Shown here: positions 45,099 through 53,932 of the stretch, piece after piece | Numbering within the stretch: position 1 is the stretch's first letter | How the letters are laid out: each line of letters starts with the position of its first letter | Origin: Oscillatoria sp. CS-180 | GTDB taxonomy: Bacteria > Cyanobacteriota > Cyanobacteriia > Phormidesmidales > Phormidesmidaceae | Length of the DNA: 64,000 bases | Reading direction: 5' to 3' | Assembly (NCBI RefSeq): GCF_028330965.1 | Contig: NZ_JAQMUB010000093.1 | Coordinates: forward strand, 1 to 64,000 | The notes under the pieces: generated by a model | What the model was told of the DNA's origin: nothing | What the model saw: the letters and a program-made list of their open reading frames with translations, nothing else | Databases searched by the model: none | Translations under genes and position numbers: made by a program

Positions 45099-45566
45099 GT
45101 GAGAAAGTCATTTCAGCACGACACTCAAAAAACAGCCAGTCAGCTTTTTCGCTATTTTTTTGTCGGTGGTACTGCAGCTGTTGTTGATATTGCTTTCTTT
45201 GCATTTTTCACGAAATTTCTTTCTATAGACTACCGAATTGCTGTAGTATTCTCTTTCTCGCTGGGTGTTTTAACCAACTTCTCTCTATGTAACTGGCTAG
45301 TTTTTAGAGGAAAGCTGTCTCCTCTTTGGCTAGTCTTTATAAGGCACTATCTTTCAAGCATTTATGGTCTTTTGGCTAATGAAGTTGTCATGATAACGCT
45401 GGTTGAATTACTCCAATTCGAGCGTTTAATTTTAGCGAAAGTAGTAGGCACTGGTATTGCATTTTTCCTTAACTTCGCTATCAAAAAAATCTATGTCTAT
45501 AACGACGCCTACTACAAGAAATCTTCTAAACACAAAACATCAGTCAAATCTAGGTGGAGAGCTTAA
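45099..45566 (+). CDS. GtrA family membrane protein
   Basis: 155 residues from a GTG at 45099. Four membrane helices are evident: LFRYFFVGGTAAVVDIAFFA, FSLGVLTNFSLCNWLVF, GLLANEVVMITLVELL and KVVGTGIAFFLNFAIKKIYV. These are the GtrA signatures. GtrA proteins are thought to flip or handle polyprenyl-linked sugars, usually with a polyprenyl-phosphate glycosyltransferase; none is adjacent here. Instead it is flanked by two Glf-like flavoproteins, with only 2 nt to the second. Confidence 0.88.
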   Translation: MRKSFQHDTQKTASQLFRYFFVGGTAAVVDIAFFAFFTKFLSIDYRIAVVFSFSLGVLTNFSLCNWLVFRGKLSPLWLVFIRHYLSSIYGLLANEVVMITLVELLQFERLILAKVVGTGIAFFLNFAIKKIYVYNDAYYKKSSKHKTSVKSRWRA

Positions 45567-45568
45567 GC

Positions 45569-46921
45569 ATGGGTTACGGTACTGAAGACATCACTATCTT
45601 GGCGGGAGGACCCGCAGGTCTGTCCGTTGGTTATTACGCTCGAAAGAACGGGCTTTCATTTACTATCTACGAAGCTAATAATCGGGTCGGCGGTAACTGT
45701 GTCACCCTTAAACAGGGTGATTTTCTCTTTGATTCAGGTGCTCACCGTCTTCATGATAAAGATGAAGAGGTGACTGAAGAAGTGAAGAATCTTTTGGGCG
45801 ATGAACTCCATCGTGTGAGTGCGCCTAGTCAAATCTTCTTTAGGGGTCAATACATCGACTTTCCATTGTCACCGTTAGATTTACTTAAAAAGATTGGGCC
45901 ATTTGAATTTTCTAGAGCAGGTCTATCCTTCGCCAAGGCTCGCGTGAGCAAATCCGAGTTGGATGGCAGCTTTGAGAGTCTGGCCCTATACCGTTATGGC
46001 CGATCGATTTCAGAGAAATTTTTACTGAACTATTCGGAAAAACTGTGGGGTTTACCGTGTAATCAACTTTCTCCTAATATCTCTGGAAAGCGATTGAAAG
46101 GCTTAGATCTACGAACTTTTTTGATCGAGGCCACGCTTGGCAAACTGGCTAAGACCCAGCACCTTGACGGCTCATTTTATTACCCGAAGATGGGTTATGG
46201 CAGAGTTGTTGAACGAATGGAGGAATTTTGCGGGCCAGAGAACATGCGGCTGAATCACCGCATTAATCGGCTGACGCATAATGGTAGACAAATTCAAGCC
46301 GTTGGTGTGGACGGCAGCGATCGCCTCTTTCGCGTCAACCAAGTCGTTAGCACGCTCCCCCTTTCGCTACTCATTCGTAGCCTTGATCCAGCGCCACCAG
46401 CAGAAATCTTACGGCTGGCAAATAGCTTGCGCTATCGACATTTACGACTCGTTGCGCTCTTCCTAGATAAACCGTCCATCAATGGCAATGCAACGGTTTA
46501 TTTTCCCGAAAAAACCTTCCCCTTTACTCGCATCTACGAACCGCGTAATCGCAGTCCATACATGTCTCCTCCAGGCAAAACGTCTCTAGTTGTTGAAATC
46601 CCCTGTCATCGAGAAGACGCCATTTGGTCGCTGGATGATTCAGGGCTAGTTAATATGATTACGCAGAAATTGGTTGAGATTGGCTGGATCAGGGCAGATG
46701 AGGTGCTCGATTCTTGGTGTGGTCGCTTGAATTTCGCTTACCCAATCCTCGAATTAGGATTTGAAGATAAGGTCTCGGACATTGCGGACTGGCTCAGTCG
46801 ATTCGACAATCTCAGTCTTTCGGGTAGAAATGGCAAATTTGCTTACACCCACTTACATGACATGATGCGATTTGGCAAAGACATTGTCGAAAAGCAGTTG
46901 GCGCTCGTTCCCGTAGCTTAA
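45569..46921 (+). CDS. FAD-dependent oxidoreductase, Glf/PpoX-like
   Basis: About 450 residues from the ATG at 45569, preceded by GGAGAG. The FAD motif reads ILAGGPAGLSVGYY, so the first Gly of GxGxxG is Ala. NNRVGGNCVTL, FLFDSGAHRLH and LNYSEKLWGLPCNQLSPN follow, and FDNLSLSGRNGKFAYTHLHD is near the C-terminus. It is homologous in layout to the protein at 43588-45039 but quite diverged. Likely a lipid- or nucleotide-sugar-modifying flavoenzyme, by context. It forms an operon with the GtrA gene. Confidence 0.83.
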   Translation: MGYGTEDITILAGGPAGLSVGYYARKNGLSFTIYEANNRVGGNCVTLKQGDFLFDSGAHRLHDKDEEVTEEVKNLLGDELHRVSAPSQIFFRGQYIDFPLSPLDLLKKIGPFEFSRAGLSFAKARVSKSELDGSFESLALYRYGRSISEKFLLNYSEKLWGLPCNQLSPNISGKRLKGLDLRTFLIEATLGKLAKTQHLDGSFYYPKMGYGRVVERMEEFCGPENMRLNHRINRLTHNGRQIQAVGVDGSDRLFRVNQVVSTLPLSLLIRSLDPAPPAEILRLANSLRYRHLRLVALFLDKPSINGNATVYFPEKTFPFTRIYEPRNRSPYMSPPGKTSLVVEIPCHREDAIWSLDDSGLVNMITQKLVEIGWIRADEVLDSWCGRLNFAYPILELGFEDKVSDIADWLSRFDNLSLSGRNGKFAYTHLHDMMRFGKDIVEKQLALVPVA

Positions 46922-46955
46922 GATAGCTAGCTTACTGACATTCTCTGTCATCTAT

Positions 46956-47064
46956 AGGACTTACACCGCTACATCTAACATCCCCATACTTGAGGGTTAA
47001 AGATCAAAGCCGAATTTTGCACTCCCAAAGCATTGGGTAGCCTAAGGGGCCGTGCGTAAGTCCT
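46956..47064. repeat. MITE-like repeat with AGGACTTAC ends, copy 2
   Basis: It starts AGGACTTACACC and ends GGCCGTGCGTAAGTCCT, 109 bp. The right end is identical to copy 1 at 33498-33607 over the last 17 bases or so; the left end differs at three positions. Confidence 0.7.
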
Positions 47065-47106
47065 CATCCCTTGATCTAGTTCCATAGCATTTGCACACAA
47101 TTCACG

Positions 47107-48189
47107 ATGCCTAAACCAACCTGCAAACTAGGACTGATTGGCTGTGGGAGCATTGCACAAGCCGTACACCTCAATATCTTGACTCGCTTATCCGGAGTTG
47201 AGCTGGTGGCTTTGGCTGAACCCGATCCTCAGCGTCAGGAAGCAGCCAAACGTCAGGCTCCTTCAGCGATCGCCTACACCGACTATCGCGATTTGCTTCA
47301 GCAGTCAGCTATTGATGGTGTGGTGATTTGTCTGCCCAGTGCCCTGCATGCCGAAGCCGCGATCGCTGCTCTAGATCAAGGCAAACATGTCTATCTGGAA
47401 AAGCCTATCGCCGTGAATACCCAAGAGGCCCAAGCGGTTATTGCGGCGTGGCAGCGGGCAGGCACGATCGGCATGATTGGCTTCAACTATCGCTTTAGTC
47501 CCCAGTACAGGGCAGCGAAGCAGGTCATCCAGTCGGGACAGCTGGGAAAACTGGTCAGTGCTCGATCAGTGTTTTCCTATCCAGTCGGAACTGCCCCAGT
47601 CTGGAAACAAAAGCGGGCCAGTGGCGGCGGCATTCTGCTCGATTTGGGTCTGCACGACATCGATTTGGCGCGATTTCTATTTGATGCTGAGGTACAGACC
47701 GTAGCGGCAGAAGTGCGATCGCACCACTATGAGGACGACACGGCAGCATTGCAGTTCCAGCTCAGCAACGGTCTTTTGTTTCAGCTGTTTACCTCTATGA
47801 GTACCATCGACGAAGCTCGCTGGGAGATCTATGGGCAGAACGGCAAACTGATTGCTGATCGCTATCGAGACACTCAAATTCAGATCATTTCCCCCCACCG
47901 CGCCAGTTCTCGTCGAGCCCAGTTAAGTATCAGTCTACAGTCGGCGCTGCGATCGCTGAACTGGCGCAAGATGATTGCGCCCACCTTAGAGCCTTCCTAT
48001 GAGGGAGCCTTAGCTGAGTTTGTGGATGCAGTCTTATCGGGACGACCTGCCTATCCCAATTTCACTGATGGCCTCCGAGCCTTAGCGGTGATCGAAGCGG
48101 CTGAGCTCGCCGCCCAGTCTGGCTCCACGATTTCTCTCACAGAGGCAACTCAAGAGCGATCGTCCTCGAATGTTATTCCTGCCCTCTAA
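47107..48189 (+). CDS. Gfo/Idh/MocA family oxidoreductase
   Basis: 360 residues. The N-terminal Rossmann fold has LGLIGCGSIAQAVHL, the EKP motif is YLEKPIAVN, and MIGFNYRFSPQYRAAK and GGGILLDLGLHDIDLARFLF follow, giving the expected NAD(P) and substrate-domain pattern. Such enzymes oxidise or reduce nucleotide sugars or inositols. It opens a six-gene run on the + strand (34 nt to the next gene) devoted to glycan assembly, so a nucleotide-sugar dehydrogenase role fits. The exact substrate is unknown. Confidence 0.9.
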   Translation: MPKPTCKLGLIGCGSIAQAVHLNILTRLSGVELVALAEPDPQRQEAAKRQAPSAIAYTDYRDLLQQSAIDGVVICLPSALHAEAAIAALDQGKHVYLEKPIAVNTQEAQAVIAAWQRAGTIGMIGFNYRFSPQYRAAKQVIQSGQLGKLVSARSVFSYPVGTAPVWKQKRASGGGILLDLGLHDIDLARFLFDAEVQTVAAEVRSHHYEDDTAALQFQLSNGLLFQLFTSMSTIDEARWEIYGQNGKLIADRYRDTQIQIISPHRASSRRAQLSISLQSALRSLNWRKMIAPTLEPSYEGALAEFVDAVLSGRPAYPNFTDGLRALAVIEAAELAAQSGSTISLTEATQERSSSNVIPAL

Positions 48190-48223
48190 TACCTTTCCGC
48201 TGGCACGCTGACCTACTCTAACT

Positions 48224-49831
48224 ATGTCGAAACTGCTTTCAAGCCCTAATACCAAAAGCCGCGTAGTTGTGATCGGCCTGGATTCTGCAGATCCGGACCT
48301 GATACAGCTGTGGGCTAAAGAGGGGCGATTGCCCTTCATCCGTTCGCTGTTAGAGAAAGGCTCTTGGGCAAGATTGATGTCTACCCGAGGCATGTTTTCT
48401 GATTCACCCTGGCCCACTTTCAACACGGGCGTCCCCCCTTCTAAACATGGCTTTTACAACTTTCAAGCCATTCAACAGGGCACAACAGATATTGTGCGGG
48501 TTGGGGAGCACTGTAGCCGCTTCTTGCCCTTTTGGTGGCTGTTGCGCGACGCTGGCAAGCGGGTTGCTATCTTCGATGTCCCCAAGACGAAGCCCATTCC
48601 AGGCATTGACGGCATTCAGGTTGCGGGTTGGGGAGAAGAGTATCCCCTGATTGAGCAATCATCCTTACCGATCCCTCTGGTTGAAGAACTTACCGCTCGC
48701 TTTGGTCGATATCCCCGTCCTCAAGAGCTGTTTGATCCAAGCTATAAGCATGAAATTAAATCCCGCGATACGCTTCTGGCAAACGTCGAGCGCAAGCTCA
48801 AAGCGATTAAGTTTCTGCAAGAGCAAGACGACTGGGATTTGTTCGTCACGGTTTTTGCCGAAGCTCACTCAGTTGGGCACCATTTCTACCACCATCATGA
48901 CGATCATCACTGGGCGCATGATCCCGAGAGAGCACCCGTCTTGGGACAGGCGCTACCCAGCACTTATATCGAATTAGATGCAGCACTGAAGGAACTTTTG
49001 GACGGGCGATTAGACGACACAACCGTCTTCTTAGTTTCGGTTCACGGTATTACGACCAACTACTCTGGCAGCTACCTGCTACAGGTTGTTATGGAGAAAC
49101 TGGGCTATCAGGTACCGCCGGAAAGCGAAGATGATACCAATTCAAAGAGTGTTTCCGAGTGGGTGAAAGAGCGACTGATTCCGTCTTCGTTGCGTCAGTT
49201 CATCAATGACAAGTTTGTGCCGCAGTCTCACCACGATGCCATGTTCTCGCTTCAGTTCAACAGCGGCGTCGATTGGCAGCGGACACGGGCCTTTTTTCTG
49301 CCAACGGAACATTTTCAGGGGTTCGTGCGCATTAATCTGCAGGGTCGAGAGCCGGAAGGCATTGTGCCGGTCAGCGATTATGACGCCACCTGTCAGGAGA
49401 TTTGTCACGAGTTAGAGCAGCTGGTTAATCCAGACACCGGAAACCGCGCTGTCAAACAAGCAGTGCCCATTACTAAGGTCTATCAGGGTAACAACCTGTA
49501 TGACTTACCTGACATCGTCATTCAGTGGGCCGAAGACGGTTTGATTCACCATTTGAACCATCCCAAGTTCGGCACCGTGTCGGGATCCGAAGCCATCCGT
49601 AAAGCACAGCATTCGGAAGATGGTTTTGTGATTGCTGCGGGTCAGCATATCCGCCCTGGAGCTTCCGTTCTAGGAGCCAGCACGATGGATCTGGCCCCCA
49701 CCATTCTCTATTTGCTAGAGCAGGCTGTTCCTGAAGACTTGGACGGTCGGGTTCTATCAGAGCTTATCAATGAACACATCTGTCAGGGCCGCCCCGTACA
49801 GCGGAGTAGCCAGTCCTTGGTTGTACCCTAA
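48224..49831 (+). CDS. Alkaline phosphatase superfamily protein (PDE/NPP-like)
   Basis: 535 residues of the type I phosphodiesterase/nucleotide pyrophosphatase group. Asp20 in VVVIGLDSADP and Thr65 in FSDSPWPTFNTG fit the first metal ligand and the nucleophile. EAHSVGHHFYH and a C-terminal QHSEDGFVIAAG hold other His ligands. The usual SDHG becomes SVHG here, losing one Asp. No signal peptide is seen. Such proteins in glycan loci may be phospho-substituent hydrolases or transferases; that is inference. A paralogue lies two genes downstream. The next gene starts after 15 nt. Confidence 0.82.
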   Translation: MSKLLSSPNTKSRVVVIGLDSADPDLIQLWAKEGRLPFIRSLLEKGSWARLMSTRGMFSDSPWPTFNTGVPPSKHGFYNFQAIQQGTTDIVRVGEHCSRFLPFWWLLRDAGKRVAIFDVPKTKPIPGIDGIQVAGWGEEYPLIEQSSLPIPLVEELTARFGRYPRPQELFDPSYKHEIKSRDTLLANVERKLKAIKFLQEQDDWDLFVTVFAEAHSVGHHFYHHHDDHHWAHDPERAPVLGQALPSTYIELDAALKELLDGRLDDTTVFLVSVHGITTNYSGSYLLQVVMEKLGYQVPPESEDDTNSKSVSEWVKERLIPSSLRQFINDKFVPQSHHDAMFSLQFNSGVDWQRTRAFFLPTEHFQGFVRINLQGREPEGIVPVSDYDATCQEICHELEQLVNPDTGNRAVKQAVPITKVYQGNNLYDLPDIVIQWAEDGLIHHLNHPKFGTVSGSEAIRKAQHSEDGFVIAAGQHIRPGASVLGASTMDLAPTILYLLEQAVPEDLDGRVLSELINEHICQGRPVQRSSQSLVVP

Positions 49832-49846
49832 ATTTGGACTAAGCCC

Positions 49847-51058
49847 ATGAAGATACTGTTGGTGAACGACTATGCCACGCCAACTGGGGGAGCCGAACTA
49901 TTAATGTTCGCCCTACGAGACGGGCTAAGACGGCGGGGTCACGATGCCCGTCTCTTTTCCACAAATGCTCAGGCTAAGATGGGCGATCGCCTCGCCGATT
50001 ATGAGTGTTTGGGTACGACTTCTCGGTTTCGAACCCTATTGCAGAGCTGGAACCCCTGGGCCGCTCGCCGTCTACAGCACGTGTTGACAGACTTTCAACC
50101 TCAGATAGTGCACGTCAAGATTTTTTTGACTCAGCTATCCCCGTCAATCCTTCCCCTGCTACAAACCATTCCTAGCCTTTATTACGTTGCCTGGTATCGT
50201 CCGATCTGTCCGCTGGGCAACAAGATATTACCCAATGGCAGTCCCTGTGCAGAGCGCTACGGTGCCGCCTGCTACCGCAACGGCTGTGTGCCCCTTCATG
50301 ACTGGCTGCCCCTAATGAAACAGATGCAGCAGTGGCGGCAATGGCAGCCCGTTTTTGATCGAATTGTCGCCAACAGTCATGCTGTGCAGCGTCAGCTCAT
50401 TGCCGAAGGGATTCCGTCCAAAGCAGTTATTGAATGTGGTGTTCCCCGTCGATCGCCGCGTCCACCGCTGACCTCCTCACCCACCGTGGTGTTCGCGGGT
50501 CGCCTCGTGCGAGAAAAAGGCGTTGATATTTTGCTACAGGCTTTCCGTCAAGTCATAGAGCACTGTCCAGACGCCAAATTGCTCATTGCCGGGGATGGCC
50601 CTGAGCGAGATCATCTCCAAGCGCTAATAACCGAGTTGGGACTCTCTGAAGTTGTTTCTCTGTTGGGTCATCTCCCCCGAGACATTATGGAGATGCACTT
50701 TAACCAAGCCTGGGTACAGGCTGTCCCCTCCCGCTGGGCAGAACCTTTCGGCATGGTGGCCGCAGAGGCCATGATGAGAGGCACCGCTGTTGTGGCAAGT
50801 GCGTCTGGCGGGCTAGCCGATATTGTGCAGAATGGAAAAACGGGTGTTTTGGTACCGCCTGGTAATATAACCCATCTAGCATCGGCATTGCTCCTGTTAC
50901 TGCAGGATCGTTCCCTATCAGAAACTTGGGGACAAGCAGGCAGGGCGATCGCTCTAACGCAGTTTGACGAGTCCGCTTTTGTTGATAAATTTGTGGACCA
51001 ATATGAGGCCATATTAGGAGAGTCAGCCCGTGTAGAGAGGAAAGCCTATGTCTTCTGA
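49847..51058 (+). CDS. Glycosyltransferase family 4
   Basis: 403 residues of the GT-B type. The N-domain has KILLVNDYATPTGGAELLMF and a C-domain motif VVFAGRLVREKGVDILLQAF, then the donor EX7E motif in EPFGMVAAEAMMRGTAVV. A Cys-rich insertion in the N-domain (GSPCAERYGAACYRNGC) is unusual but occurs in GT4 enzymes. It ends overlapping the start of the next gene by 11 nt. It likely transfers a hexose to a lipid-linked intermediate of the surface glycan. Confidence 0.92.
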   Translation: MKILLVNDYATPTGGAELLMFALRDGLRRRGHDARLFSTNAQAKMGDRLADYECLGTTSRFRTLLQSWNPWAARRLQHVLTDFQPQIVHVKIFLTQLSPSILPLLQTIPSLYYVAWYRPICPLGNKILPNGSPCAERYGAACYRNGCVPLHDWLPLMKQMQQWRQWQPVFDRIVANSHAVQRQLIAEGIPSKAVIECGVPRRSPRPPLTSSPTVVFAGRLVREKGVDILLQAFRQVIEHCPDAKLLIAGDGPERDHLQALITELGLSEVVSLLGHLPRDIMEMHFNQAWVQAVPSRWAEPFGMVAAEAMMRGTAVVASASGGLADIVQNGKTGVLVPPGNITHLASALLLLLQDRSLSETWGQAGRAIALTQFDESAFVDKFVDQYEAILGESARVERKAYVF

Positions 51059-52616
51059 ACGTCATTCTTCCCCGCTAGTAATTTTAGGAATCGATGCTGG
51101 CGATCCGGTCCTGATTCAGCGCTGGGTGCAGGCAGGGTATTTGCCTAACCTAGCAGCACTCATGGAGCGGGGATGTTGGGGCACAATCACAGGACCAGAA
51201 CTCGTCTTTGAAGATGGGGTTTGGGTCAATCTCTTCAGTGGCACTTCAGCCGGGCAACACGGCTATCATTACTTCCGGCAGCTACAAAAACCCGGCAGCT
51301 ATGGCTTGAGTCCCGTTTGGGGGCCCGATTTTAATACCTCTGCGTTTTGGTCCGCTTTACAAGGCACAGGTCAACGAGTGGCCCTGATTGACATACCTGA
51401 AGTGCTGCCGATCTCCGGACTCAATGGGATTCAACTGGCCGATTGGGCTGTCCATCGTCCCTTAGTGCCACCATCAGCCCAGCCACAAACTTTGCTAGAG
51501 CAGGTTAAAGGCATCTTCGGCAAGCAAATCAACATTGATGAAGTCTTTGAGAGCGATCTGGCAACCGACCAAAAAATCTACCAGCGATTGCTTACCCGGA
51601 TTCGGAAGAAAGGTGAGCTTTGTCGTCGCCTGTGGGCAGAGTCGACTTACGACTTGATGGTAGCGGTTTTTGCCGAATCCCATACAGGCGGACATCAGCT
51701 CTGGCAGTACCAAGCCGCTGCGGCCTCCGAAAGTGCGTCCCTCAGGAACGGACTGCGCCAGGTCTATCAGGCCCTCGATCAAGAAATCGGGCAGCTATTG
51801 ACACAGCTACCAGAGACAGCAAATGTCTTTGTCGTATCGCCTTTGGGTCTTCAGGATCAGTATCCCACTGGGGGACTGATGGCCGATTTCCTGCTCAAGC
51901 TTGGCTATCGATCGCTACCAGAACCTGGCAGTGCGCCCCCCTCCCTCAGTCCGATGGCGATTCTGCGGCGACTGCTACCCGAATCCGTGCGGATTGCCCT
52001 AAGTCAGTTTCTCTCTAGGGAAACCCGTGAACGCTTATTGTCAGACCAGTTTCAAGGAGGAACGGACTGGTCAAAAACGACGGTATTTATGATTCCCTCG
52101 GAATTTACCAGCTACCTGCATGTGAATCTCAAGGGACGAGAGCCAATGGGCATTGTGGAACCAGGACAAGACTACGAAGCGTTACTCCAGCGTTTGGAAG
52201 CAGACTTGCGATCGCTGATTGATCCCATCAGTAGCGAGCCTGCCGTGCAAGCCGTCATCCGCCCTCGTGAACTATTTGGTGCCGATGCCCATCCCACGCT
52301 GCCTGACGTGGTTGTGAAATGGCGACCCGGCGACTATTTTATGGAGCAGGTCATCCATCCTCAAGTTGTATTGCAGCAGGAAAAACCTGAGTTCTTTAGG
52401 GGCAGCGATCATAACCAGAGTGGATTTGTCGTGGCAGCGGGACCCCGAATTCAGGCCCATGGAGATCTGGGGGAGATAGCCCTCCGTAACTTAGCACCAA
52501 CCTTTTTGTCTCTGCTAGGACAGCCGGTTCCCAAAACCATGCCAGGGCGCATTCAGACTGAACTGCTGGCCGACCAACGACGGGAGGTAACGTCATCTTC
52601 ACCACCTTCTACGTAG
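51048..52616 (+). CDS. Alkaline phosphatase superfamily protein with degenerate site
   Basis: 522 residues, paralogous to the protein at 48224-49831 over its whole length (LGIDAGDPVLIQRWVQAGYL; HGYHYF; HNQSGFVVAAG). By hand alignment, Asp16 is kept but the nucleophile Thr becomes Asn61 (DGVWVNLFSG). The DHG motif becomes SPLG and one His/Trp motif becomes HTGGHQLWQYQ. Two of the core catalytic features are therefore lost, and it may be a pseudo-enzyme or a binding partner. It overlaps the GT4 gene by 11 nt and precedes the GT87-like gene by 47 nt. Confidence 0.8.
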   Translation: MSSERHSSPLVILGIDAGDPVLIQRWVQAGYLPNLAALMERGCWGTITGPELVFEDGVWVNLFSGTSAGQHGYHYFRQLQKPGSYGLSPVWGPDFNTSAFWSALQGTGQRVALIDIPEVLPISGLNGIQLADWAVHRPLVPPSAQPQTLLEQVKGIFGKQINIDEVFESDLATDQKIYQRLLTRIRKKGELCRRLWAESTYDLMVAVFAESHTGGHQLWQYQAAAASESASLRNGLRQVYQALDQEIGQLLTQLPETANVFVVSPLGLQDQYPTGGLMADFLLKLGYRSLPEPGSAPPSLSPMAILRRLLPESVRIALSQFLSRETRERLLSDQFQGGTDWSKTTVFMIPSEFTSYLHVNLKGREPMGIVEPGQDYEALLQRLEADLRSLIDPISSEPAVQAVIRPRELFGADAHPTLPDVVVKWRPGDYFMEQVIHPQVVLQQEKPEFFRGSDHNQSGFVVAAGPRIQAHGDLGEIALRNLAPTFLSLLGQPVPKTMPGRIQTELLADQRREVTSSSPPST

Positions 52617-52663
52617 CAGACCCATAACTTGACCCGCACGCCAACTAAATCTCGATAGTTTTA

Positions 52664-53932
52664 ATGGTTTTAGCCGATACCTCTATGGAACCTGTCCATC
52701 CGCCTTCGACGTCCCCAGCCCCGTTGACCTCTCCTAAGTCTGTCTTAGCCGTAATTTGGAGACGCTATGGTCAATTGATCTTACAGGTTGGCATTGGTCT
52801 GATGATCGCGGCTGCCCTTTGGCGACTGGGATTAGAGCTACCTCGGTTGATCTGGGGCGAAGATAGAGTTGACGCCGTTGACCTGATTTCTCGTCATCGG
52901 GAAGTCGAGTACTGGTTTTCTAGACAACCTGTCTATGGGGCCTTGCCCAATGGCGACTATCCCCCGGCTAGCCATGTCTTGCTCTGGCCTTTGCTCAGTT
53001 GGATGGATCGAGAAGCGGCTCGCTGGTTTTGGGCAGGGTCAACCCTGGCCGTATTGGCCTGGCTCTCTGGGTTGGGCATTCGAGAAAGTCGGGCTACAAC
53101 GCTTTGGGAGAAGCTCTTTATTGCCCTCCTGCCTTTTGCGCTCTATCCAGCGAGTGCAGGCATTCGGGTCGGTCAATTAGCGACCCATGTCATCCCGCCG
53201 CTTGTCGCTGGATTACTGCTGATAGACCGTTCTCGCCGCTCCTGGTCGCAGGATATTCTCGGTGCTGCTTTTGTCATCTTTGCCTTGGTTAAACCAACTG
53301 TTTCAGCGCCCTTCTTCTGGCTCGTGTGTTTTATGCCGGGGCGGTGGCGTCCCGTTGTGCTGGTGAGCGGGGGATACGCGATCGCAGCACTGATAGCGAC
53401 TGGCTATCAGGCCGGTAACTTACTGACGCTGCACGCCGATTGGTTAGCCCATGCCGGAGATCAACTGGGAACACGCGGTCATGCCAGTGTCCACACTTGG
53501 TTGGAGGCAGCTGGACTATCAGAGTGGATGCTTCCCGCTTCGCTCTTGCTAATGGGCGCAATGGGTCTTTGGACTTGGCTCTATCGTCGCGCAGATCCGT
53601 GGACCCTAATGAGCGTAGCGGCTCTGATATCCCGGTTTTGGACTGATCACCAAGTCTTTGATGATTTGCTGCTGTGGATCCCCGTCATTGCCCTGTTCCG
53701 GCTAGCTAAAACGTCTCCTAGTCAGCCACTTCGGTTGATTACGGCCATTCTCTTCGCGCTCAACTGGTTTGCTTTGATGGCTCCCGCTCGATTTTTGAAC
53801 GGTGCACCACCTATATCAACCTTGGCAGTCGGTGGGCAGACCATTCTCTGGGTAGGATTGCTGGTCTTCTTTATGGTGCTTGCCCAGCAGGAATTGAACC
53901 CACCAGAGCTGACCCACCAGGAGAAAGCATGA
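52664..53932 (+). CDS. GT87/DUF2029-like membrane glycosyltransferase
   Basis: 422 residues with 9-11 membrane helices. Recognisable motifs are VDAVDLISRHREVEYWF, GDYPPASHVLLWPLLSW and ALVKPTVSAPFF, shared with the paralogue at 33728-35017. The family uses polyprenyl-phosphate sugars. The N-terminal ~35 residues are Pro/Ser/Thr-rich and cytoplasmic. The stop overlaps the flippase start by 4 nt (ATGA), so the two are co-translated. Confidence 0.82.
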   Translation: MVLADTSMEPVHPPSTSPAPLTSPKSVLAVIWRRYGQLILQVGIGLMIAAALWRLGLELPRLIWGEDRVDAVDLISRHREVEYWFSRQPVYGALPNGDYPPASHVLLWPLLSWMDREAARWFWAGSTLAVLAWLSGLGIRESRATTLWEKLFIALLPFALYPASAGIRVGQLATHVIPPLVAGLLLIDRSRRSWSQDILGAAFVIFALVKPTVSAPFFWLVCFMPGRWRPVVLVSGGYAIAALIATGYQAGNLLTLHADWLAHAGDQLGTRGHASVHTWLEAAGLSEWMLPASLLLMGAMGLWTWLYRRADPWTLMSVAALISRFWTDHQVFDDLLLWIPVIALFRLAKTSPSQPLRLITAILFALNWFALMAPARFLNGAPPISTLAVGGQTILWVGLLVFFMVLAQQELNPPELTHQEKA

